NCBI RefSeq assembly: GCF_029892565.1
Contig: NZ_JARXVH010000015.1
Location: forward strand, 1 to 64,000
Direction: 5' to 3'
Length of the DNA stretch: 64,000 bases
Origin: Streptomyces pseudovenezuelae
GTDB taxonomy: Bacteria; Actinomycetota; Actinomycetes; Streptomycetales; Streptomycetaceae
A program made the position numbers and the translations under genes. Numbering within the stretch: position 1 is the stretch's first letter; each line of letters starts with the position of its first letter. Below are positions 33,014 to 40,366 of the stretch, one piece after another. A model generated the notes under the pieces. It was not told where the DNA came from. It searched no databases and saw only the letters and a list, made by a program, of their open reading frames with translations.

Positions 33014-33789
33014 GCGGTCGCGCCCCCTCCCCCCAGTGCGGGCACCCGTGGCACGAAGGAGGAACGGCGCTCGGCCGCCCTGGCCTCCGGCGAACGGTGC
33101 GCCAGGGCCTTGCGCAGCTGGGAACGGCCACGATGGATCCGGGAGCGGACGGTGCCGAGCTTGACGCCGAGCGTCGCGGCGATCTCCTCGTACGACAGTC
33201 CTTCGATGTCGCACAGGACGACCGCGGCGCGGAACTCCGGGGCGAGCGTGTCGAGGGCCTGCTGGACGTCCGCGTCGAAGTGCGCGTCGTTGAAGACCTG
33301 CTGGGGCGACGGCTCACGGCTGGGCAGTCGCTCGGCCGCGTCCTCCCCCAGCGCGTCGAAACGGATGCGCTGCTTGCGACGGACCATGTCCAGGAAGAGG
33401 TTGGTCGTGATGCGGTGCAGCCAGCCCTCGAAGGTGCCGGGCGTGTAGGTGGACAGGGACCGGAAGACGCGGACGAAGACCTCCTGCGTGAGGTCCTCGG
33501 CGTCGTGCTGGTTCCCGGTCAGGCGGTATGCGAGCCGGTAGACGCGGCCGCTGTGGGTGCTGACGATCTCCTCCCACGTGGGCGGAGTCCACGCCTGCCC
33601 GTCCGCGTCGGTGGTGAAAGTCGCGGTCTGGGTCTGGTCAGCGGCGTGGCTGGGGTCAGCAGCGGTGTCGTTCACGGATTTCGGCCTGCCCGCCGATCCG
33701 AGGAAGCGCCGCAGCACTCCTCCCCGATCCATAGGCGCAGCCGCACCTCCCCTGTCGGCTCTGGTGGTGTCCAGTGGAGCCCCTACCAT
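33010..33789 (-). CDS. sigE: ECF sigma factor, SigE (mycobacterial type)
   Basis: This protein of about 259 residues has sigma region 2 (LAYRLTGNQHDAEDLTQEVF and TFEGWLHRITTNLFLDMVRR) and region 4 (ALDTLAPEFRAAVVLCDIEG, GTVRSRIHRGRSQLRKAL). The ATG at 33789 (MVGAPLDTTRADRGG) is my choice; the frame is open up to an ATG at 33918, and an internal ATG at 33732 is also possible. The gene order sigma / anti-sigma / HtrA / TatB matches M. tuberculosis sigE, not S. coelicolor sigE of cell-wall stress (SCO3356), so the symbol needs care. It likely directs an envelope-stress regulon including this operon. Confidence 0.9.
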   Translation of the reverse strand: MVGAPLDTTRADRGGAAAPMDRGGVLRRFLGSAGRPKSVNDTAADPSHAADQTQTATFTTDADGQAWTPPTWEEIVSTHSGRVYRLAYRLTGNQHDAEDLTQEVFVRVFRSLSTYTPGTFEGWLHRITTNLFLDMVRRKQRIRFDALGEDAAERLPSREPSPQQVFNDAHFDADVQQALDTLAPEFRAAVVLCDIEGLSYEEIAATLGVKLGTVRSRIHRGRSQLRKALAHRSPEARAAERRSSFVPRVPALGGGGATA

Positions 33790-34030
33790 AGCCACCTCGC
33801 CCGTTAGCTCCGGATAAGCGGTTTTACGAGAATTTGATGAGGGCCGGCCCGGCTCGGGCGGCTGCGTCAGCAGTTGCCCGAGGCCCCGCTCGTCCCCCTG
33901 CTCGTCTTCGTGATCCAACTGTGTCCCCCCGCTCTGTCTTCCACCCCTCTAAACGCCTGGTCCCATCTGCGGGTTCCCGACCCCAACGGATACAGTCACG
34001 CCCAGGCAACCACGGGGACAGGAGAGGGTC

Positions 34031-34663
34031 ATTACCGGCAACCGGCAGACGAGCTGGGCGTTCTCCGACGCCTACGTCGCCGAGGACGAAGTGCTGCGCT
34101 GGGCCCGGGACCGGGCCCGTGAGGCGGGCCTGCGCTCGGTGTCGCCCGGCACGGGCTCCGCGCTGCGTCTGCTGGCCGCCTCCGTGGACGCGAAGGCGGT
34201 CGCGGAGATCGGCACGGGCACCGGCGTCTCCGGTATCCATCTGCTGCACGGCATGCGCGCGGACGGCGTACTGACCACCGTGGACCCCGAGCCCGAGCAC
34301 CAGAGCTTCGCCCGCCAGGCCTTCCGCGCCTCCGGGTTCGCGAGCAATCGCGCCCGCTTCATCCCGGGCCGCGCCCTGGACGTACTGCCCCGGCTCGCGG
34401 ACGCCGGCTACGACCTCGTCTTCTGCGACGGCGACCGGCTGGAGTTCCTCGACTACCTCGCTGAATCGTTGCGCCTGCTCCGTCCGGGGGGCCTGGTGGT
34501 CTTCGAGGGCGTCTTCGCCAACGGCCGCACGGTCGACTCGGGCCCGCAGCCGACGGAGGTCCTGCGCCTGCGCGAGCTGCTGCGCGCGGTCCGCGAGACC
34601 CAGGAACTGGTGCCGTCCCTGCTGCCGGTGGGCGACGGCCTGCTCTGCGCGGTCAAGCGCTGA
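34031..34663 (+). CDS. SAM-dependent O-methyltransferase, apparent ATT start
   Basis: This class I methyltransferase (CCoAOMT/TrmR-like) has the SAM motif AEIGTGTGVSGIHL, an acidic residue in TTVDPEPEHQ and FCDGDRLE as a probable metal/catalytic segment. The conserved N-terminal helix (TSWAFSDAYVAEDEVLRWA) lies upstream of the first canonical start, GTG 34091. Between the in-frame stop at 33950 and that GTG there is no ATG, GTG or TTG; ATT at 34031, just after AGGAGAGGG, is the likeliest start (210 residues). If GTG 34091 is used the helix is lost. It is divergent from sigE, as in M. tuberculosis. Confidence 0.82.
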   Translation: MTGNRQTSWAFSDAYVAEDEVLRWARDRAREAGLRSVSPGTGSALRLLAASVDAKAVAEIGTGTGVSGIHLLHGMRADGVLTTVDPEPEHQSFARQAFRASGFASNRARFIPGRALDVLPRLADAGYDLVFCDGDRLEFLDYLAESLRLLRPGGLVVFEGVFANGRTVDSGPQPTEVLRLRELLRAVRETQELVPSLLPVGDGLLCAVKR

Positions 34664-34677
34664 AGGGACGAAAACAG

Positions 34678-34709
34678 CTGCCCCGGCACCGAATACGGTG
34701 CCGGGGCAG
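34678..34709. terminator. Bidirectional terminator between methyltransferase and DUF3117 genes
   Basis: CTGCCCCGGCACCG (34678-34691) and CGGTGCCGGGGCAG (34696-34709) form a perfect 14-bp stem with a 4-nt AATA loop, between two convergent genes. Confidence 0.88.
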
Positions 34710-34732
34710 TGACGGGTCTGGTCGCGTGCGCG

Positions 34733-34900
34733 TCAGCCGACGACCTTCTTGAGGGCGTCGCCGAGCGCGTCGGCCTCGTCAGGGGTCAGCTCGACGACGA
34801 GTCGACCGCCGCCTTCGAGCGGAACGCGCATGACGATGCCCCGCCCCTCCTTGGTCACCTCGAGCGGGCCATCGCCCGTTCGCGGCTTCATGGCCGCCAT
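34733..34900 (-). CDS. DUF3117 family protein
   Basis: This 55-residue protein matches the highly conserved actinobacterial DUF3117 family in length and sequence: MAAMKPRTGDGPLEVTKEGR at the start, a central RVPLEGGGRLVVELTPDEAD and the end ALKKVVG. It is small, soluble and probably beta-rich. I chose the ATG at 34900, preceded by AGGAAGGGG. Function is unknown. The M. tuberculosis counterpart lies in the same neighbourhood near tag. Confidence 0.92.
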   Translation of the reverse strand: MAAMKPRTGDGPLEVTKEGRGIVMRVPLEGGGRLVVELTPDEADALGDALKKVVG

Positions 34901-35283
34901 GCTCGTTCCCCTTCCTGAAACCAGCTCATCGTCAAAGCCGACGGCCCGGGAGGGCACGCGTGGCCACAGCGTGGAACTGGGACGCACGACACCGGCATCG
35001 AACATATTGCTTCCAGGCCATTATCCCGCATCTCAGGACCCGATGACCAACATCAGTCGGCATCGCTTGGGACACGCGCGCGAGCAAAACCACCCAATTC
35101 GGCGATGTGACTGCGATACTCCGCCGCCGCACGGACTTCCGCGGACCGGAATCCGTCCAGATTTCTTTGACGCAGGTCACACGTCCGCTCCGGTCCCCGG
35201 GCGGTGATCTCCGCCATGCTGTCCTTCGGACAGGGGCGTACCGGACGGTACGCCCGAGCCGCGACACCGGAGGGGACATCACC
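34901..35283. promoter_or_regulatory. Divergent spacer with hairpin before the enoyl-CoA hydratase gene
   Basis: This region must hold promoters for DUF3117 (minus) and the hydratase gene (plus). I see no convincing gene. GGGCGTACC (35234-35242) and GGTACGCCC (35247-35255) form a 9-bp stem with a 4-nt loop, 15 bp upstream of the hydratase ribosome site, and could be an operator or mRNA hairpin. A TTTGACG motif lies near 35165. Confidence 0.45.
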
Positions 35284-36087
35284 ATGGCCGACACCGTGCT
35301 CTACGAGGTGGGCGACGGACTCGCGACGATCACGCTGAACCGCCCCGAGGCGATGAACGCGCTGAACATCGCGACGAAGGTCGCCCTGCGCGAGGCGGTC
35401 GAGTCCGCGGCGGCCGACGAGGCCGTGCGCGCGGTGCTGCTGACGTCCGCCGGCGACCGGGCGTTCTGCGTCGGGCAGGACCTCAAGGAACACATCACGC
35501 TGCTGGCATCGGACCGCGAGACCGGGTCCGGGCGGACCATGACCACGGTGAAAGAGCACTACAACCCCATCGTGCGGGCGCTGACGGAGATGCCGAAGCC
35601 CGTGGTGGCGGGGGTGAACGGGGTCGCGGCCGGTGCCGGTCTCGGGTTCGCGCTCGCCGCGGACTACCGGGTGGTGGCGGACACGGCGGCCTTCAACACC
35701 TCGTTCGCGGGGGTGGCTCTGACCGCCGACTCCGGGATCTCGTGGACGCTGCCGCGCGTGGTGGGCCCGAGCCGCGCCACCGACCTGCTGCTCTTCCCGC
35801 GCAGCATCAGCGCCCAAGACGCCTACGAGCTGGGCATCGCGAACCGGGTCGTCCCAGCCGGCGAGCTGCGGGCCGACGCCGAGAAGGTGGCCCGCGCGCT
35901 CGCCGTCGGTCCGACGGTGGCGTACGCGGCGATCAAGGAGGCGGTGGCCTACGGGCTCTCCCACTCCCTGACCGAGACCCTCGACAAGGAGGACGAGCTG
36001 CAGACGCGCGCCGGGCAGTCCGAGGACCACGCGATCGCGGTGCAGGCCTTCGTGAACAAGGAGAAGCCGAAGTACCTGGGCAGGTAG
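35284..36087 (+). CDS. Enoyl-CoA hydratase/isomerase (crotonase family)
   Basis: This 267-residue protein has the crotonase fold markers: the first strand and NRPEAMNAL, the oxyanion-hole segment AFCVGQDLKEH, and the second one GVNGVAAGAGLGFALAADYRVV (Gly-rich, about 110-130). The position of the first catalytic Glu of hydratases is taken by Leu/Gly/Phe-type residues (GAGLGF), and an Asp in ALTADSGISW suggests a PaaG/isomerase-like activity, as in phenylacetate-pathway enzymes. The ATG at 35284 follows GGAGGGG. No paa genes are nearby, so the pathway is unclear. Confidence 0.88.
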   Translation: MADTVLYEVGDGLATITLNRPEAMNALNIATKVALREAVESAAADEAVRAVLLTSAGDRAFCVGQDLKEHITLLASDRETGSGRTMTTVKEHYNPIVRALTEMPKPVVAGVNGVAAGAGLGFALAADYRVVADTAAFNTSFAGVALTADSGISWTLPRVVGPSRATDLLLFPRSISAQDAYELGIANRVVPAGELRADAEKVARALAVGPTVAYAAIKEAVAYGLSHSLTETLDKEDELQTRAGQSEDHAIAVQAFVNKEKPKYLGR

Positions 36088-36153
36088 CGCCGATACGCGC
36101 TCCTGCCGGGCGTGTCGGCCCCCTGAGCGCGCACCGAGCGCCTACTGAGCGGC

Positions 36154-36741
36154 CTACAGGTCGCCTCTGGCCACGCAGTCCGCAAGGTGGTCGTCGACCA
36201 GACCGCACGCCTGCATCAGCGCGTACGCCGTCGTCGGGCCCACGAAGCGCAGGCCGCGCTTCTTCAGGTCCTTCGACAGGGCCGTCGACTCCGGGGTGAC
36301 CGCCGGGACATCCGACAGCGACCTGGGGGCCGGACGGGTGGCGGGGTCCGGGGCGTGGGACCAGATGAGGGTGTCCAGGTCGTCCGGGGCCCAGTCGGCG
36401 AGCACGCGCGCGTTGGCGATGGTCGCGTCGATCTTGGCGCGATTTCGGATGATGCCCGCGTCGGCCAGCAGGCGCTCGCGGTCCTCGTCCGTGAAGGCGG
36501 CGACGGCGTCGATCTTGAAGTCGGCGAAGGCGGCGCGGAAGCCCGGGCGACGGCGCAGGATCGTGATCCAGGACAGGCCGGACTGGAAGGCCTCCAGGCT
36601 GAGCCGCTCGAAGAGGGCCTCGTCGCCGTGGACCGGGCGGCCCCACTCCTCGTCGTGGTACGCCACGTAGTCCTCGGTGGACAGCGCCCAGGGGCAGCGC
36701 AGCACGCCGTCGGGACCGGCGAGGGCGGCGCCGTCGCTCAC
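36154..36741 (-). CDS. tag: DNA-3-methyladenine glycosylase I
   Basis: This 195-residue protein is a full-length Tag enzyme. It has LRCPWALSTEDYVAYHDEEWGRPVHGD near the start (here split: RCPWA and YHDEEWG), FERLSLEAFQSGLSWITILRRR, and GLRFVGPTTAYALMQACGLVDDH near the end. The conserved Cys and two His residues (RCPW, YHDEEWG, DDHLADC) fit the zinc site of the family. It removes 3-methyladenine from alkylated DNA in the cytoplasm. It overlaps the upstream DivIVA-domain gene by ATGA, so the two are translationally coupled. Confidence 0.94.
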   Translation of the reverse strand: MSDGAALAGPDGVLRCPWALSTEDYVAYHDEEWGRPVHGDEALFERLSLEAFQSGLSWITILRRRPGFRAAFADFKIDAVAAFTDEDRERLLADAGIIRNRAKIDATIANARVLADWAPDDLDTLIWSHAPDPATRPAPRSLSDVPAVTPESTALSKDLKKRGLRFVGPTTAYALMQACGLVDDHLADCVARGDL

Positions 36742-37097
36742 TGCTGCTCCCCCGGGCCGTGCGCGGGCTTCTCCATGGAGACGTGGGCACCGGCCCGGGC
36801 GCCCGCCAGCGCGGACTCCAGGTCGACGATGCGCGCGTCGCGCTCCGCGAGTTCGGCGCCGATGCGGTTGAGGGCGTCGTCGACGTCCGCCATGCGGTAG
36901 CCGCGCGCGGCGAGGGGGAAGCGCAGGTCGTCCACGTCCGCGCGGCTGACCGGGCGGTCGGGCGGCAGCGGGTCCTGGAGGCGCTCGGGGATCGCGTCGG
37001 GCAGCGGGCCGTCGCTCTCGCCGCCGCCCACCACGGCCAGCGTCACCGCGGCCACCACGACGGCGAGGGCGACGACCAGGAACAAGAACATAACCAT
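36738..37097 (-). CDS. DivIVA-domain membrane protein
   Basis: This protein of about 119 residues starts MVMFLFLVVALAVVVAAVTLAVVG, a single N-terminal membrane helix, and then has the DivIVA-type motif FPLAARGYRMADVDDALNRIGAELAERDARI followed by a short coiled coil (positions about 60-105, split here). I chose the ATG at 37097 because the frame upstream is not conserved-looking. Coupled to tag by a 4-bp overlap and divergent from the FolP2-like gene, it matches the M. tuberculosis arrangement. A role in cell-pole or envelope organisation is inferred from the domain. Confidence 0.82.
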   Translation of the reverse strand: MVMFLFLVVALAVVVAAVTLAVVGGGESDGPLPDAIPERLQDPLPPDRPVSRADVDDLRFPLAARGYRMADVDDALNRIGAELAERDARIVDLESALAGARAGAHVSMEKPAHGPGEQQ

Positions 37098-37222
37098 CGC
37101 TGTGGTCCCCAAACTCGATGTTCGGAAGCTGAATGTGTCAGGGTCCGATCGTGCCATGCGGGTCTGACAGTTAGGGTCGCAGGCGGTCGAAGACGGGCAC
37201 GTACTAGGAGAGGTCACAGGGG

Positions 37223-38083
37223 ATGCTCAGGCTGGGCAGGCGCGAATTCGAGGCGCACGAGCCGGTGATCATGGCGATCGTGAACCGGACCCCGGACTCC
37301 TTCTACGACCAAGGGGCGACGTTCCGCGACGAGCCCGCCCTCGCGCGCGTGGAGCAGGCCGTGGCCGAGGGCGCGGCGATCGTCGACATCGGTGGGGTCA
37401 AGGCCGGGCCGGGTGACGAGGTGACGGCCGAGGAGGAGGCGCGGCGGACCGTCGGGTTCGTGGCGGAGGTGCGGCGGCGGTTCCCTGATGTCGTCATCAG
37501 CGTCGACACGTGGCGGGCCGATGTCGGTGAAGCCGTGTGCGAGGTCGGGGCGGATCTGCTGAACGACGCGTGGGGTGGCGTCGATGCGCGGCTCGCGGAG
37601 GTCGCCGCGCGGTACGGGGTGGGCCTTGTGTGTACGCACGCGGGTGGGGCGGAGCCTCGGACTCGGCCGCATCGGGTGGCGTACGACGATGTCATGGCCG
37701 ACATTTTGCGGGTGACGGTCGGACTTGCCGAGCGGGCGGCCGAGTTGGGGGTGCCTCGGGAGTCGATCCTCATCGACCCTGGGCACGACTTCGGTAAGAG
37801 CACGCGGCACAGCCTGGAGGCGACTCGACGGCTTGGGGAGATGGTCGAGACCGGGTGGCCTGTGCTGGTGTCGCTGTCCAACAAGGACTTCGTTGGCGAG
37901 ACGTTGGACAAGCCGGTGAAGGAGCGGGTGGTGGGGACGCTCGCGACGACCGCCGTGTCGGCGTGGTTGGGGGCGCAGGTGTATCGGGTGCACGAAGTGG
38001 CGGAGACGCGGCAGGTGTTGGACATGGTGGCGTCGATTGCCGGGTGGCGTCCGCCGGCTGTCGCGCGACGCGGGTTGGCGTAG
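37223..38083 (+). CDS. folP: FolP2-like dihydropteroate synthase homologue
   Basis: This 286-residue TIM-barrel protein has the pterin-binding family start VIMAIVNRTPDSFYDQGATF and the conserved SVDTWRADVGEAVCEVGADLLND, DPGHDFGKS and YRVHEV segments. However, the loop that reads GGESTRPG in true dihydropteroate synthases is GGVKAGPG here, so the usual pABA/pterin contacts are missing. This is the FolP2 pattern of mycobacteria, where the paralogue lacks detectable synthase activity. Its true substrate is unknown. It is divergent from the DivIVA-domain gene and upstream of a repeat-rich terminator. Confidence 0.88.
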   Translation: MLRLGRREFEAHEPVIMAIVNRTPDSFYDQGATFRDEPALARVEQAVAEGAAIVDIGGVKAGPGDEVTAEEEARRTVGFVAEVRRRFPDVVISVDTWRADVGEAVCEVGADLLNDAWGGVDARLAEVAARYGVGLVCTHAGGAEPRTRPHRVAYDDVMADILRVTVGLAERAAELGVPRESILIDPGHDFGKSTRHSLEATRRLGEMVETGWPVLVSLSNKDFVGETLDKPVKERVVGTLATTAVSAWLGAQVYRVHEVAETRQVLDMVASIAGWRPPAVARRGLA

Positions 38084-38123
38084 GGCTTTCCTCGCCCCCG
38101 CCGCCCATACCCGTCCCGTCCTT

Positions 38124-38270
38124 CTGGGGCTCCGCCCCAGACCCCGCTCCTCAAACGCCGGAGGGGCTGATTTTTTCGCTGGCCAGCTCTTGATCTTTTT
38201 AGCCCGTCCGGCGTCTGAGGACGAGGCCGTTCAGGCCGAAGCGGGGGTCTGGGGGCGGCAGCCCCCAGGG
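38124..38270. repeat. Inverted pair of streptomycete intergenic repeats
   Basis: Two versions of a repeat family common in Streptomyces lie head to head: one at 38124-38179 (with ACCCCGCTCCTCAAACGCCGG) minus its last bases, and a longer, opposite one at 38195-38270 (with GTCCGGCGTCTGAGGACGAG). Their arms can pair into a large hairpin, interrupted by T-runs, between two convergent genes. It probably acts as a bidirectional terminator. Confidence 0.75.
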
Positions 38271-38309
38271 GACACGCCGGCCGCATCAACCCCCGCTCAA
38301 GCCCCGCGC

Positions 38310-39068
38310 CTAGCGGCCCGCTTCCTTCGACACCAACGCCACCGCCTCGTCCACGTCGTCCGTCACGTGGAACAGGAGGAGGTCCTTCTCTGAGGCCTTG
38401 CCCTGGGCTACCAAGGTGTTGCGGAGCCAGTCGATCAGGCCGCCCCAGTACTCGCTCCCGAAGAGGACGATCGGGAAGCGGGTGACCTTCTGGGTCTGGA
38501 CGAGGGTGAGGGCCTCGAAGAGTTCGTCGAGGGTGCCGAGGCCGCCGGGGAGGACCACGAAGCCCTGGGCGTACTTGACGAACATCATCTTGCGGACGAA
38601 GAAGTACCGGAAGTTGAGGCCGATGTCGACGTAGGGGTTGAGGCCCTGCTCGAAGGGCAGCTCGATGCCGAGGCCGACCGAGATGCCCTTGGCCTCGCCT
38701 GCGCCCTTGTTGGCCGCCTCCATGGCGCCGGGGCCGCCGCCGGTGATCACCGCCCAGCCCGCTTCCACCAGGGCCCGGCCGAGCCGTACGCCCGCCTCGT
38801 ACTCCGGCGAGTCCGCCTTGGTCCGCGCCGAGCCGAACACGCTGATCGCGGGCGGGAGTTCGGCGAGCGTGCCGAAGCCCTCGATGAACTCCGACTGGAT
38901 GCGCAGGACCCGCCAGGGGTCGGTGTGGACCCAGTCCGAGGGGCCGCCCGCGTCCAGCAGGCGCTGGTCGGTCGTGCTCGCCGTCACCTGGTCGCGCCGC
39001 CGGAGTACCGGCCCCAGGCGCTGCTCCTCCGGTGGCTGCTGCTTGCCCTCGGGGTTCCCGGTAGCCAT
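38310..39068 (-). CDS. LOG-family protein (TIGR00730 Rossmann fold)
   Basis: This 252-residue protein has the two LOG signatures, GGGPGAMEAANKGA near residue 115 and PGGLGTLDELFEALT near 180, which in characterised members form the nucleotide 5'-monophosphate phosphoribohydrolase site that releases cytokinin-type bases. It has an N-terminal extension of about 75 residues (Gln/Arg-rich, then HTDPWRVLRIQSEF) typical of actinobacterial members. The ATG at 39068 follows GGAGGGAG. Whether it acts on cytokinin precursors or other nucleotides is unknown. It lies between the FolP2-like gene and dapE. Confidence 0.9.
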   Translation of the reverse strand: MATGNPEGKQQPPEEQRLGPVLRRRDQVTASTTDQRLLDAGGPSDWVHTDPWRVLRIQSEFIEGFGTLAELPPAISVFGSARTKADSPEYEAGVRLGRALVEAGWAVITGGGPGAMEAANKGAGEAKGISVGLGIELPFEQGLNPYVDIGLNFRYFFVRKMMFVKYAQGFVVLPGGLGTLDELFEALTLVQTQKVTRFPIVLFGSEYWGGLIDWLRNTLVAQGKASEKDLLLFHVTDDVDEAVALVSKEAGR

Positions 39069-39203
39069 GTGCGCTCCCTCCGCTTGCAGGTGTTTCCACC
39101 TCAGCGTAGATCTCCGCTGGTTACGGACGGGGGACGTCGGCATGTCCGCCATGCAGCGCCACCCCGCCGATCGGTCGGACCGGGCCGAGGACCAGGCTGG
39201 GGA

Positions 39204-40283
39204 TCAGGCCGAGAGCCACGCCCTCAGCCGCTTCTCGCCCGCCAGGATCTTTGCCGTTTCCACCCGTTCGTCCCGCTTGTGCGCCAAGTGCGGGTTCCCG
39301 GGGCCGTAGTTGACCGCAGGGACGCCGAGCGCGGAGAAGCGGGAGACGTCCGTCCAGCCGTACTTGGGCCGGGGCTCGCCGCCGACCGCCTCGATGAAGG
39401 CGACCGCGGCCGGGTGGGAGAGGCCGGGCAGCGCGCCGCCGCTGTGGTCGTCGACCACGAACTCCTCGACCCCGCAGTCCGCGAACACCTCGCGCACGTG
39501 GGCGATCGCCTCCTCCTCCGTACGGTCGGGCGCGTAGCGGAAGTTGACCGTCACCACGCACTCGTCGGGGATGACGTTCCCGGCGACCCCGCCGGAGATG
39601 CCGACCGCGTTGAGGCCCTCCCGGTACTCCAGGCCGTCGATGACCGGATAGCGGGGTTCGTAGACGGCGAGGCGGGCGAGGATCGGGGACGCCGCGTGGA
39701 TCGCGTTGGAGCCCATCCAGGAGCGTGCGGAGTGGGCCCGCTCGCCCTTGGTCTTCAGCAGCACGCGCAGGGTGCCCTGGCAGCCGCCCTCGACCTCGCC
39801 GTCCGACGGTTCGAGCAGCACCGCGAAGTCGCCCTCCAGCCAGTCCGGATGGGCCTCGGCGACATGGCGCAGGCCGTTGAGCTCGGCGGCGACCTCTTCG
39901 TTGTCGTAGAAGATGAAGGAGATGTCCCGGTTGGGGGCGGGAACGGTTGCCGCGATGCGGAGTTGGACCGCCACCCCGGACTTCATGTCGCAGGTGCCGC
40001 AGCCCCACAGGACGCCCTCGTCGTCGAGGCGGGAGGGGACGTTGTCGGCGATCGGGACCGTGTCGATGTGGCCGGCCAGGATCACGCGCTCCGCGCGGCC
40101 CAGGTTCGTACGGGCGATCACGTTGTTGCCGTACCGGTCGACCGTCAGGTGCGGAAGGGCGCGCAGGGCGGCCTCGATCGCGTCGGCGAGCGGCTTCTCG
40201 GTGCCGCTCTCCGAGGGGAAGTCGACGAGCCGGGCGGTCAACAGAGCGGCGTCCAGCGTGAGGTCAAGGGGGGTGTCGGCCAT
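39204..40283 (-). CDS. dapE: Succinyl-diaminopimelate desuccinylase
   Basis: This 359-residue M20-family enzyme has the dinuclear zinc ligands and catalytic acids in AGHIDTVP, GCGTCDMKSG and YDNEEVAAELNGL, then EPSDGEVEGGCQG and a C-terminal NPHLAHKRDERV. It hydrolyses N-succinyl-LL-2,6-diaminopimelate to LL-DAP, for lysine and the LL-DAP of Streptomyces peptidoglycan. The start ATG at 40283 has only a weak ribosome site. The DapC transaminase is also in this window (42160-43314), two genes away, but the loci do not form one operon. Confidence 0.93.
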   Translation of the reverse strand: MADTPLDLTLDAALLTARLVDFPSESGTEKPLADAIEAALRALPHLTVDRYGNNVIARTNLGRAERVILAGHIDTVPIADNVPSRLDDEGVLWGCGTCDMKSGVAVQLRIAATVPAPNRDISFIFYDNEEVAAELNGLRHVAEAHPDWLEGDFAVLLEPSDGEVEGGCQGTLRVLLKTKGERAHSARSWMGSNAIHAASPILARLAVYEPRYPVIDGLEYREGLNAVGISGGVAGNVIPDECVVTVNFRYAPDRTEEEAIAHVREVFADCGVEEFVVDDHSGGALPGLSHPAAVAFIEAVGGEPRPKYGWTDVSRFSALGVPAVNYGPGNPHLAHKRDERVETAKILAGEKRLRAWLSA

Positions 40284-40366
40284 GCCGTCGACCCTAACGC
40301 GCCGAGGTCGGGACCTCCGTCCACACCCGGCTCGGCAGCCACAGCGGCCTCCGCTACCTTGTACGC

